A stretch of DNA of 64,000 nt from contig CBDCBG010000005.1 of NCBI GenBank assembly GCA_965214325.1, positions 124,001 through 188,000 on the forward strand, given 5' to 3'. Origin of the DNA: JAJEFO01 sp965214325. GTDB taxonomy: Bacteria; Pseudomonadota; Alphaproteobacteria; Rhodobacterales; Rhodobacteraceae. This document shows positions 35,305-43,751 of the stretch, in pieces. Every line of letters begins with the position of its first letter. Within the stretch, counting starts at the first letter, position 1. A program made the position numbers and the translations under genes. The notes beneath the pieces were generated by a model that was given only the letters and a program-made list of their open reading frames with translations, searched no databases and was not told the origin of the DNA.

Positions 35305-36022
35305 GTGCAACGCCGAGATTGTCGCGGCGGTGGTTGCCGGCGAGAGCTTGAGCAGCATCGCCCTGAAGCGCAACCTGACGCACGCGCGCATCAACCGGAT
35401 CGCGAGAAAAGCCGGTGCCGCCAAGGGACGCGGGCCGGCAACGTTCACGACCGTGCGGTGCGAGGATCCGGGCGACGACTACACCGGGACGCCTGTTGCG
35501 GAAACGCCTGACCCTGTTGAAATGCAGACCAGCGCCATCACGACGGCACATGATGCGGCTGTTGCAGCCGTTACCGACACATCGGACGACGCCACGGTCA
35601 TGGCGGCAGACAAGGCCGTGATGGACTTGCATGACGCAATCACCGCCGCCGCCGCTGTTGCCGACGACGTGAAGGCTGGCTACCGAGGGCCTCACATGGC
35701 CCTTTTGAACCAGCTGGCCGATGCCAAGGCTGACCGCAAGGTGGCGATGGACGCAGCGCAAAAGGCCGCGGATGACAAGGCGCGTGCTGAAATGAACAAG
35801 GCTTCGGAAGCCGTTGTCGAGGTAATCGCGGCTCGCAAGGCTGACGCGGTTACCATGGTCGCTCAAAATGGCGCCATTCATAGCGTTGCGGTGAAGCGGC
35901 CGTCCGGTGACACCCGCCAGGTCACCGACGCACAGGTGAAGGCGGTTCAGGACCGGCTGAACGCGCGTCCGGGGAAGTCGCTCGGCTGCCTGACGCCGGA
36001 GGAGGCGTTCCGGAAGGCGTGA
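35305..36022 (+). pseudogene. Chimeric ORF: HTH1 start, lipoprotein-type helix, IS30 transposase tail
   Basis: One open frame with three origins. It begins with the RepA HTH1 segment (MVAGESLSSIALKRNLTHAR), passes at ~35475 into an Ala/Asp/Lys-rich helical segment like the linkers of the lipoproteins (VMDLHDAITAAAAVADDVKA), and ends with QVTDAQVKAVQDRLNARPGK-SLGCLTPEEAF, the end of an IS30-family transposase. It is flanked by other repeat material. Probably a recombination product without function, though the frame is open over 690 bp. Confidence 0.6.
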
Positions 36023-36083
36023 CCGCCATGTCCGCTGGCGTAGCTGCCGCTGAAACTGTTGAAGGACATCGCAGCCATGTGAA

Positions 36084-36105
36084 GGCGGATCCGGCCGGAT
36101 CCGCC
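36084..36105. repeat. Perfect 22-bp palindrome (copy 2)
   Basis: Same GGCGGATCCGG.. palindrome as at 22786, again at the left border of the shared sequence leading into the 2-kb repeat. Confidence 0.6.
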
Positions 36106-38113
36106 GCTTGTAGGCAGACCGTGACAGTCCCGATCCACGTATCATGTTGATACGGTTCAATGATTTCTCTCTCCGGCTCAGAACTTCAGTTGTATGCTGG
36201 AAATCGCCGCTTCAGGAAGCCGGACAGATCATGGGCGCAACACCGGGAACAGCTTCAGGCGCGGCACTGTTCAAGCGGGATCCCGCAGTCCCCGTGCACA
36301 GACTCGCAGCCCGAGTTCCCCGCACGCCATTGCCTGGTCAGGCAGGCTCGGCCCTGATCCCCAGAAGGTTCCTTGCCTCGCGGCCGCACGCCACGCCGAG
36401 CAGGTGGACGGGCTCCCCGCGGTCACGGTACTTCTCCGCATAGCCGCGTTCGCGCATCTGGGCGATCGCCGCGTCCAGCGCGGCGTCTGCGTCCTCGTCG
36501 CTCTCCGCCATCTTGAACTCCAGCACGAACGCCTGCGCGCCGGTCAGCACCACCATGTCCGCGCGACCACGGCTTGAGGCGTCCTCCGCCCGGACATCCA
36601 CGCCGATGGCGCGGAAGCACATGTGCAGCAGGCTCGCGTACCAGGCCTCGTAGCGGGCGAGATCGCCGGTCGCGTGCCACTGGTAGGGAATCCCGGAAAG
36701 GTACGAGCGGAGCCGGTCGCCGAATCCCTGGAAGTCGTTCGCCTCGAGAAGCGCAAGAAGCGCCCGGCCCTCGTCAAGCGGCGCCCTCCCCGCCCTTCCC
36801 AGATGGCCAAGCAACCCGCGGTTCAGGCTGAAACGCACCTCGAGATTGGGATAGTCCAGCCGGTAGAGCGTGTCGAATTCATCGCTCTGTTCCTCCGCGA
36901 TGGTCAGGTAGCCGGTCTGGAACAGGAGCGCCTCGATCCCGATGTCGTTCACGTCGAACCTCGACACGAGCGACATGTCCGCCATCCGGTTCTCCAGCTC
37001 CATCGGGCTGACGGACTTCTCCATCAGCGTCCGGAACAGGAAGGTCGGGGATCCGGTCTCGAACCAGTAGGGGCGGAACTTGCGGTTCCGCAGCAGCAGC
37101 AGAACGTCGTAGGGGTTGTAGACTCTTTCTCTGCCGAGCCAGTGGTAGCCGTTGTACCAGGTCCGGATCCGGTCCCGGTCCAGCCCGTCGAGCTCGGGCC
37201 CGAACACCCGGTCCAGGTCGCTCTCCGTGTAGCCGCAGATCGTGGCGTAGCGCGGGTTCAGGCTGATGTCCTCGAGGTTGTTGAGGCCCGAGAACAGGCT
37301 GACCTTGGAGAACATGCTCACGCCGGTGACGAAGACGAAACGGACATGCTCCGCGCTGCCCTTGATGATCCCGTAGAAGCCGCGCAGGTAGTCCCTGTTG
37401 GCCGTCGCGAGCTCCGGGTCGTGGAGCACGTCGAGGATCGGCTTGTCGTATTCGTCCACAAGGACGACCGCCTGCCGCCCGGTGGCATGATGCAGGTGAT
37501 GGAGGACGGCCTGCAGGCGCTCGGGACCTGCGTCGTTCTTCTGTGCCGGATCAAGACCGGCGGCGTGTTCAATAAGCGCCAACTGGTTGAGTATGCTGCG
37601 CTCAAGGTCTTCCGGCACATTGTATTTCCCGTCAAAGCTCAGGCGCACCACCGGATGGGTGGCGGACCAGTCCCAGTGCCCGTGGATGTCGAGACCCCGG
37701 AACAGCTCCTCGCGGCCCTCGAACAGCGATCTGAGCGTGTCCAGCAACAGGCTCTTGCCGAAGCGGCGCGGACGGGACAAGAAATAGAAGCGTCCCTCGT
37801 CCACCAGCCTCCGGACGAGGGGGGTCTTGTCGACGTAGCAGAAATCCTGTTCCCGGATCGTGCGGAAGTCCTGTATCCCGATGGGAAGGCGGCGGGTCAT
37901 CGGCCTCTCCGTTCGTGGCCTTCGGAAACCCCTTCCGAGGCTCGCACGGTCATACCACTTAACCGTGCCTCACGCCATGTCCGCCAAATCCGGAACGTTT
38001 CGTTCCCTCAGGCAAGCACGTAGCGGCGGCCGTTCGACACGAGCGCAGCCAGGCTTCGCCGGACGTTTCGACCAGGGCCGACCCGGCATTCCGAAGTGAC
38101 GATTTCCAGCATT
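36101..38113 (-). repeat. 2-kb direct repeat, copy 2
   Basis: Counterpart of 23880-25892. After its end the context differs: here a lipoprotein fragment follows, at copy 1 a RepA copy. Confidence 0.85.
36338..37900 (-). CDS. AAA-ATPase-like/PD-(D/E)XK nuclease-domain protein, copy 2 (520 aa)
   Basis: Same length and motifs as copy 1 (RRFGKS, VVLVDEYDKPI, RADMVVL..VLEFK). The last ~240 residues are identical. Residues ~100-150 differ strongly (NVPEDLERSILNQLALIEHA versus NEPEEIEGDIIEQLEAIERR), and some positions around 260-285 also differ. The sector lies just before the Walker B-like motif, suggesting replacement by gene conversion from a third homologue. Confidence 0.82.
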   Translation of the reverse strand: MTRRLPIGIQDFRTIREQDFCYVDKTPLVRRLVDEGRFYFLSRPRRFGKSLLLDTLRSLFEGREELFRGLDIHGHWDWSATHPVVRLSFDGKYNVPEDLERSILNQLALIEHAAGLDPAQKNDAGPERLQAVLHHLHHATGRQAVVLVDEYDKPILDVLHDPELATANRDYLRGFYGIIKGSAEHVRFVFVTGVSMFSKVSLFSGLNNLEDISLNPRYATICGYTESDLDRVFGPELDGLDRDRIRTWYNGYHWLGRERVYNPYDVLLLLRNRKFRPYWFETGSPTFLFRTLMEKSVSPMELENRMADMSLVSRFDVNDIGIEALLFQTGYLTIAEEQSDEFDTLYRLDYPNLEVRFSLNRGLLGHLGRAGRAPLDEGRALLALLEANDFQGFGDRLRSYLSGIPYQWHATGDLARYEAWYASLLHMCFRAIGVDVRAEDASSRGRADMVVLTGAQAFVLEFKMAESDEDADAALDAAIAQMRERGYAEKYRDRGEPVHLLGVACGREARNLLGIRAEPA

Positions 38114-38124
38114 CAACGACAATT

Positions 38125-38518
38125 ATGTCCGCGGTCCTGCTGGCAGGCGCGCTTGCGTTGGCAGGGTGCGGAGGCAAACGCGCTGACCGTCAAGTCAGCC
38201 AAGGCCGACGTTATCAGTCAAATGCCAGTGCCGCCGAAGTGCTGATTCCCGCCGCAAGAACGGCATACGAGAAAGCTCTGGATGAAGACCTTGCCACAGG
38301 CGCAATGTCAGGCGGACAACTCGATGGACCATCGGTGAAACAATGGCAGATCCCGGTGGAGAATGGAGTGGCAACTTCTGAAATGCTGGAGATGGCGTTG
38401 GAGATGCTCCGAAGAACGCCGCTGGAGTTCTTGCTTCCGCCTATGGAGATGGTGCTGGCCGCATGGTCGGCGGGTTCGGTGTCAGCAAAAAGCAGAACTG
38501 TCTTGAGCTGACGGTCAT
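38125..38518 (+). pseudogene. Lipoprotein remnant: signal plus C-terminal tail
   Basis: MSAVLLAGALALAGCGG copies the lipoprotein start; the tail GVLASAYGDGAGRMVGGFGV-SKK (from 38424) is in a different frame. Most of the central domain is missing. The usual terminator follows, so this is a collapsed lipoprotein gene. Confidence 0.6.
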
Positions 38519-38527
38519 GCGTGCAAG

Positions 38528-38560
38528 CCCCCGGCGTGTCGTGCGCCGGGGGTTTCTCAT
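38528..38560 (+). terminator. Terminator after the lipoprotein remnant
   Basis: Stem CCCCCGGCG/CGCCGGGGG followed by TTTCTCATT, as at the other lipoprotein ends. Confidence 0.8.
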
Positions 38561-39040
38561 TCCAAGCAGTTGTTGCGGGAATGAATTGGAATTTCAATGA
38601 GCGCACCGCCTGACCGCAACGCTGAGATTGTCGCGGCGGTGGTTGCCGGCGAGAGCTTGAGCAGCATCGCCCTGAAGCACGACCTGACGCACGCGCGCAT
38701 CAACCGGATCACGAGAAGGGCCGGTGCCGCCAAGGGACGCGGGCCGGCAACGTTCACGACCGTGCGGTGCGAGGATCCGGGCGACCGCTTCATCCTCGAA
38801 TGCGAGCATGCGCTTGCGGATGCCTTCGATGCGGCGAACGAAGCCACGGCACAGGCGTTGAAAGGGATCAGCTATTCGCGGTCTCCCGGCCCCTCGGGAG
38901 CCTGGGTTCCTTTCAGGTCGTGGCAAAGGTGTCCGGGACGCACGTCATCGTCATTCGGGATGCGCCGCACGGTTCGGCCGTCCTCGCCACGCCCAGCACC
39001 GATGCCTGGCGCATGGCCGACAAGCGCCGATGCTTCACCG

Positions 39041-40750
39041 GGGTGTAACCCAAGTTTCTTGTCAGGCGGCGACAGCCTTTCTCGCCTGCCAGTCCAGGAA
39101 ATCGGGCAGCCTCAGGTTCATGACGCAACTCTTGAGCCCGAGCATGGCGTTGGCTCCGCGCTCCGACCAGCGGGTGCCGGGACGCTTCAGCCGCAGCCCG
39201 AACTGCCTGCAGCCGCTTTCCACGACGCCGCTTCCGACCTGCATGCCCTGGTCGCGGTACTCGTCGTACCGCATGCGCTCGATGTTGTTCCTGAAATAGC
39301 GACAACAGGCCTTCACCTCCTCATGACGGCCGCTGAAGGGCTCGAGCTCCCGGATCACCTTGGCGACCCGCCCGGCCTCGATGTCCGCCTTGACGTCCTT
39401 GAACCGCCGGTCCCGTTCCGTCTTGTCCGGGAGGATCGCCTTCACGGCGTCGGAGGCGTATTCGAGGACATGGAACAGATCCAGGACGCAGGTGACCTTC
39501 CGTCCTCCGAACAGCTCGTCGCAGGTGTTCCGTATCCATTCGGCCCCGTCGGAGATGACGACGAGCTCCCCGGCGTCGTGCAGGCCGCGGCGAAGCGCCT
39601 CCCGGTCAAGGCGCGTGGCGAAACCGGAAGGCTCCGGGCTTACGGACCGAGCGGCCGCGCTGTCGATGAGGCAGCCGGACGTCTCGCTGCCCCTGTCCTT
39701 CAGCGCCGCGCCGGTCTCCGGATCCCGGCCCTCGGCGGTGTACATCACGGCCAGCCTGGCTTCGCGTGTCTTCGAGGTCCCGTCCTCCTGCTTCCCGGCA
39801 ACGCCTTCCACGTCACCCTTCCGCATCGGGATCCCGGTCCCGTCGATGGACAGGTGCATGCGCGATTCCAATGGCTTGCCTTCGACGGCCTCCTCCCGCT
39901 CGAACCGGAGGACCTCCTCGCCGAGCGCCAGCGACCAGCGCTGCAGCGAGCTCCGGGAGGCGGCCACCCCGGCAAGGTTCGCGATGTGGCGGCTCGCCGC
40001 GTCGAAGCTCATCATCGGCACCGTCTCGGCCATGACGCTCGCCATCCCCGGAGTGAAGGCGCTGCCCTCCAGACCAAGGGCCCGGTCCAGCGGGAAGCGT
40101 CCCTTGCCGCACGACCGGCAATGGAAATGCGTCCGTTCCACCTCGACCCGGCCGAGCCGGGTCAGGAACGACTTCCGCGTCGCCGGATGCCGGCGCATCG
40201 GCTTGCCGCAGCCCTCGCATTCCGGCGTCGGAAGCATGCCGTCGAGATGCTCCAGGAGCAGCTTCAGCGCCGCCGCGCCGCCGCCAAGGGAACTGTCGCG
40301 GAGCGCCCGCTCCACGCCGTCAAGGTCGGGAACGCCGGACGCGAGGTCCGCCGCAAGCTTCGGAAGCTGCGGCCCGAACTCCGCCGAAACGGCTCCCAGC
40401 AGCTCCTGAAGCGTCCCGCCGTCCGGCCTGAAGCCCGCCAGCGGCAGCTCGTCTTCCGTGATGTCGCGGCTCCGCACCTCGCCGCCCTCCAGCCAGTACT
40501 GCGTGAACCCGCCGTCGCGCTCGCGGACCACCGGCGGATGAACCGCCGCCTCGCCTTCCGTCAGTCCTTCCAGATACGCCACCGCGTCCGGATGCCTGTG
40601 CCCTTGGTTCCCTTCGTCCTGCGTCATGGTTCGCGCTCCTGCCCGTTGCCTGAAAACGCGCCGCCGACCGATTCGACCGGCCGTTGTCGGACACGCCTCC
40701 CCGAACAATGGAGCCAAAAACCAACGGGGTCAAAAAATTGGGATACACCC
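39041..40750 (-). mobile_element. ISKra4-family insertion sequence
   Basis: 1710 bp. Ends are imperfect inverted repeats (GGGTGTAACCCAAGTTT and GGGTGTATCCCAATTTT). A direct repeat TGCTTCACCG of 10 bp (39031-39040, 40751-40760) flanks it. The RepA sequence is restored when the element and one repeat are removed. Confidence 0.9.
39062..40627 (-). CDS. ISKra4-family transposase (521 aa)
   Basis: Contains the zinc-finger segment CEGCGKPMRRHPATRKSF, HFHCRSCGKG, the DDE-type motifs MHLSIDGTGIPMRK and VVISDGAEWIRNTCDEL, then CVLDLFHVLEYASDAV and the end SGVVESGCRQFGLRLK. Complete, start ATG 40627 after GCAGGAGCG; a further upstream in-frame extension to 40717 is without similarity. Appears intact. 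Confidence 0.85.
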   Translation of the reverse strand: MTQDEGNQGHRHPDAVAYLEGLTEGEAAVHPPVVRERDGGFTQYWLEGGEVRSRDITEDELPLAGFRPDGGTLQELLGAVSAEFGPQLPKLAADLASGVPDLDGVERALRDSSLGGGAAALKLLLEHLDGMLPTPECEGCGKPMRRHPATRKSFLTRLGRVEVERTHFHCRSCGKGRFPLDRALGLEGSAFTPGMASVMAETVPMMSFDAASRHIANLAGVAASRSSLQRWSLALGEEVLRFEREEAVEGKPLESRMHLSIDGTGIPMRKGDVEGVAGKQEDGTSKTREARLAVMYTAEGRDPETGAALKDRGSETSGCLIDSAAARSVSPEPSGFATRLDREALRRGLHDAGELVVISDGAEWIRNTCDELFGGRKVTCVLDLFHVLEYASDAVKAILPDKTERDRRFKDVKADIEAGRVAKVIRELEPFSGRHEEVKACCRYFRNNIERMRYDEYRDQGMQVGSGVVESGCRQFGLRLKRPGTRWSERGANAMLGLKSCVMNLRLPDFLDWQARKAVAA

Positions 40751-40963
40751 TGCTTCACCGCACGGGATCTGCATTGGCGCCGCACTTGACGGCGACCTGC
40801 CCGAAGGCGTGACCATCGATTTCGCCGACGAGGCGGCCACGCGCAAGCATTTCCTTGCATGTTCATGCTGATTTTGTCGAGTTTTGCCGATTGCACAAAG
40901 TGGCATAGCAAAGGGCATGGTCCTGGATTGCCTGATTGTCCTTTGAGTGTCAGTCACTTGCGG

Positions 40964-41836
40964 ATGCCATCGGTTGGCGCTGAAGTAACGGTTGGCGGTG
41001 ATGGCCGCATGGGCGTGATCAGCACAGCGGGCGGCGATCTTGCCTTCACCAGCCGTGTCCGTATCAGCTTCACGGCTACCGGCGAGACCGACAACGGCCT
41101 GACGTTCGGTGGCACGATCCGTGCCGACAATGCCGCCGCGACTACCAATGCCGTTAATGACGACGATGATGATGGTTTGTTAGTGTTTCGGGTAAATGAC
41201 GCAGTAACTGCCCTTAAGAACACCGGTGGTGGCGTGAATGGTGCTGGCGGCAGCGTCAACATTGCCGGCCCGTTCGGCAAGCTCGAAATGGGTGACGTTG
41301 ACGGCGCCGCGAAGAAAGCCGTTGGCCACGCAGGGGGCGTTGGCTTGACCGGCTTGGGCGACAAGAACGAAATATCGTACTTGTCGGGTGATGATGATCC
41401 GTCAGCCCTCTGGTCCTACACCATGGGCGAGCTCACGCTGTACGCTTCGGCCGAAAATCCCGGCCCGGAAGGCGATCAGGCGTTGAGCGGAGCCTTGGGC
41501 TACAACATCGGCGACGTCGGAGTTTCGATCGGCGTCGAAAGAGACGGTGACGTCGATCAGGTCGCTGCTGGCGTTTCGGCCGGTCTCGGCGATGCAAGCG
41601 TCCAGCTGGTTTACGGTTCCCGGGATGATGCAGATCAGTACGGAGCGTCTGCGTCCTTCGTTACCGGTGCGGCGACCTTCACGGCCTTCACGTCGAGCAA
41701 TCTGACCGGTCAAGACCACTTCGGCATTGGCGCTGACTTCGACCTTGGCGGAGGGGCCTCGATCAAGGGCGGCTTCGTCGATGGCGACAGCCTGGCCGAT
41801 CCGAGCTTCGATCTTGGCGTTTCGATGTCGTTCTGA
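40964..41836 (+). CDS. Porin porF, class 2, lacks signal peptide (cassette)
   Basis: MPSVGAEVTVGGDGRMGVIS as in porE. The loop after IRADN is much longer here and unlike the other copies (Asn/Asp-rich, NDDDDDGLLVFRVNDAV), followed by the common strand GSVNIAGPFGKLEMGDVDG. End SFDLGVSMSF. Paired with lipF. The extra loop is an obvious candidate for a surface-exposed variable segment. Confidence 0.78.
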   Translation: MPSVGAEVTVGGDGRMGVISTAGGDLAFTSRVRISFTATGETDNGLTFGGTIRADNAAATTNAVNDDDDDGLLVFRVNDAVTALKNTGGGVNGAGGSVNIAGPFGKLEMGDVDGAAKKAVGHAGGVGLTGLGDKNEISYLSGDDDPSALWSYTMGELTLYASAENPGPEGDQALSGALGYNIGDVGVSIGVERDGDVDQVAAGVSAGLGDASVQLVYGSRDDADQYGASASFVTGAATFTAFTSSNLTGQDHFGIGADFDLGGGASIKGGFVDGDSLADPSFDLGVSMSF

Positions 41837-41903
41837 CGCAACCCTGAACACAGGATCGCGTCGCAGGATCGCGGCGCAAATTCAAAACTGAATGAGGTAA
41901 GAA

Positions 41904-43469
41904 ATGAAAATCTCAACGACAATACTGTCCGCGACCTTGCTAGCAGGCGCGCTTGCGTTGGCAGGGTGCGGAGGCAGCAGTGACGACCAGATGGGCATGG
42001 ATGACATGGATGAGATGTGCCCTGAAGGACAAGTGGGGATGCCCCCGGACTGCGCAGCGCCGCCCCCGCCAGAGGATCGGAGGCTTGAAAGTGCCGTCGA
42101 TGCGGCGGGCATCGCCTCCGACGCAAGAGCCATGGCCATGAAGGAGCACATGGACGCTGTGACCAATGCTGGGAAGACAGCGGCCGGGCGCAAGTCCGCC
42201 AACGGTTCTTCGCAAACGGCATATATGAACGTCCTTGACGTCCTCGGAGCCGAAGACGCCATCAAAGCCCAATACAACGCGGCAATGGGGGCGCTCGATG
42301 ACTTGAAGGAAATCGACACTTCCGACATGTCGGATGCGGATCGGACCAGGATAGAGGGTCTCGTCATGCATGCCGAGGGAGACGCGAATGCTATCAAGGC
42401 GATCCTGGACGACAAAAACAAGTCATTGGCGAGCGCCGTTGCTAGCGTGAAGTCGGGAACAAAGGCCGGTGGAACGTCGATGGAGCGTGCGGCACAAAAG
42501 GCCGGAGCGGTCGCCACAGCGATCAAGACAGCCATTGCGGGGGCTTACGCCTCTTCGGCTTCCGGCCAATTTGAAATGTCACCGCCGAGCGGCGTGATGC
42601 CGATGGAAGCGGGGGTTGATGTAATGTCCGTCGAGGAAATCCTGGGCGGCAGTACCCTTTCAGCAACGGGCATGGATGCATTGAAATTTGGTGCAAGCAT
42701 CACCGCTATCGCCGATGGCGACCCTGCCAAATACATGGGCATTGACGGCAAATTTCGATGCCTGAGTGCTATCGCTGGTGACTGCACAGTGACTAGTGGA
42801 AAAGTGGCAGGGCCAGTGCTTTTCGTGCCCGACGACCTTGCGGGTGCCTATGTTCTTGAGATGGGCAACGAAGGTGACGACTATATCCCGGCAACCAACT
42901 ACGCCACCTATGCCTACTGGCTGAACGGTCCGGCAATCGTTCTGCACGCTGATAGCCACAGTCTTGCTAACTCCAACAGCAACCTTAAGTGGGACAATGA
43001 GGCTGATGGACAAACTAGCACTACTGACCTCACCGCAAATTACAAAGGCACTGCCAGCGGATTTTCGGAAAGGAAGGTAGGCGAAGGCGATGCCGCGAAG
43101 CATGAGTCCGGTGAGTTCATGGCCAACGTGAACCTGAAGGCAACGTTTACCGACGATAACACAGAAGCGTCGCTTGCAGGGCGGATCGACGGCTTTGCAC
43201 CCAAGACTGGCTCCGCCGGAAGCGGTCACGTCAACACAGGCTGGGTGGTCGAGCTGAACAAGAACAGCGTGGCTCGAAACGAGAATCAGTTCTCCGGTGT
43301 CGTGGAAGACAATTCCGACTCCTTGGGTGCCAACCACGCTTCGAGCGGCACTTGGACCGCCTTTGGCTACGGTGCGGAAATGAAACGTCCCAGCGGCTTT
43401 GTAGGCGCTTTCGACGCCATGTTCGTGGAAGACAGCGGCTCTGCGGCGGGCGTCTTCCAAGCCGACTAG
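41904..43469 (+). CDS. Large TbpB-like/helical lipoprotein lipF (521 aa)
   Basis: Longest and most divergent lipoprotein. Standard signal and ALAGC lipobox, a Met/Asp linker, then an extended Ala/Lys-rich helical region (residues ~50-210), which is longer than in the others. A Cys pair surrounds FRCLSAIAGDCTV. The usual GWW motif is YAYWLNG. Barrel-like part NLKATFTDDNTEASLAGRID; end GFVGAFDAMFVEDSGSAAGV, not RMVGAFGAEK. The ribosome site is the same as in other pairs. Possibly a separate ligand class. Confidence 0.68.
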   Translation: MKISTTILSATLLAGALALAGCGGSSDDQMGMDDMDEMCPEGQVGMPPDCAAPPPPEDRRLESAVDAAGIASDARAMAMKEHMDAVTNAGKTAAGRKSANGSSQTAYMNVLDVLGAEDAIKAQYNAAMGALDDLKEIDTSDMSDADRTRIEGLVMHAEGDANAIKAILDDKNKSLASAVASVKSGTKAGGTSMERAAQKAGAVATAIKTAIAGAYASSASGQFEMSPPSGVMPMEAGVDVMSVEEILGGSTLSATGMDALKFGASITAIADGDPAKYMGIDGKFRCLSAIAGDCTVTSGKVAGPVLFVPDDLAGAYVLEMGNEGDDYIPATNYATYAYWLNGPAIVLHADSHSLANSNSNLKWDNEADGQTSTTDLTANYKGTASGFSERKVGEGDAAKHESGEFMANVNLKATFTDDNTEASLAGRIDGFAPKTGSAGSGHVNTGWVVELNKNSVARNENQFSGVVEDNSDSLGANHASSGTWTAFGYGAEMKRPSGFVGAFDAMFVEDSGSAAGVFQAD

Positions 43470-43496
43470 CAAGTCGTTCCTCTGACAAAAATCCTC

Positions 43497-43527
43497 CCCC
43501 GGCCTGTAATGGGCCGGGGGTTTTCAT
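43497..43527 (+). terminator. Terminator of lipF
   Basis: Stem CCCCCGGCC/GGCCGGGGG then TTTTC. Confidence 0.85.
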
Positions 43528-43628
43528 TCCAGCCGGACCCCTAGAGCGGGAGCGCGGTCCTGCCGTTGCAAAGCACGGTCCTTCCCAGCTGAAACTCAAT
43601 TAGGGGGACAGTGCGCGACCGCACAGCA

Positions 43629-43691
43629 TTCCAGCCGGGTTTTCGAGGGGAAGCGCGGCCCTTCCTCAAGCATTGTCCCCTCCGGCTGGAA
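43629..43691. repeat. RepS element (copy 3)
   Basis: TTCCAGCCG...CGGCTGGAA between the convergent lipF and lipG. A weaker related sequence begins at 43529. Confidence 0.7.
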
Positions 43692-43721
43692 TCAGAAACC
43701 CCGGCCCATGACAGGCCGGGG
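43690..43721 (-). terminator. Terminator of lipG
   Basis: Stem CCCCGGCC/GGCCGGGG at 43699-43721 then TTTCTGATT on the minus strand, as at lipB. Confidence 0.8.
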
Positions 43722-43751
43722 TGATTGCATCATAGCATAGAGGAAAGGCTA

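Larger units (their letters stand above)
38594..40963 (+). repeat. RepA repeat (copy F), interrupted by ISKra4-family element
   Basis: HTH1 start MSAPPDRNAEIVAAVVAGES at 38597 and its continuation to 39040; after the IS the repeat resumes at 40761 and leads with the core at 40896-40912 (exact) into porF. Confidence 0.75.

Noticed and set aside
38597..40789. 730-codon plus-strand frame
   Set aside because: It runs from the HTH1 repeat through the antisense of the ISKra4 transposase; no coherent protein.
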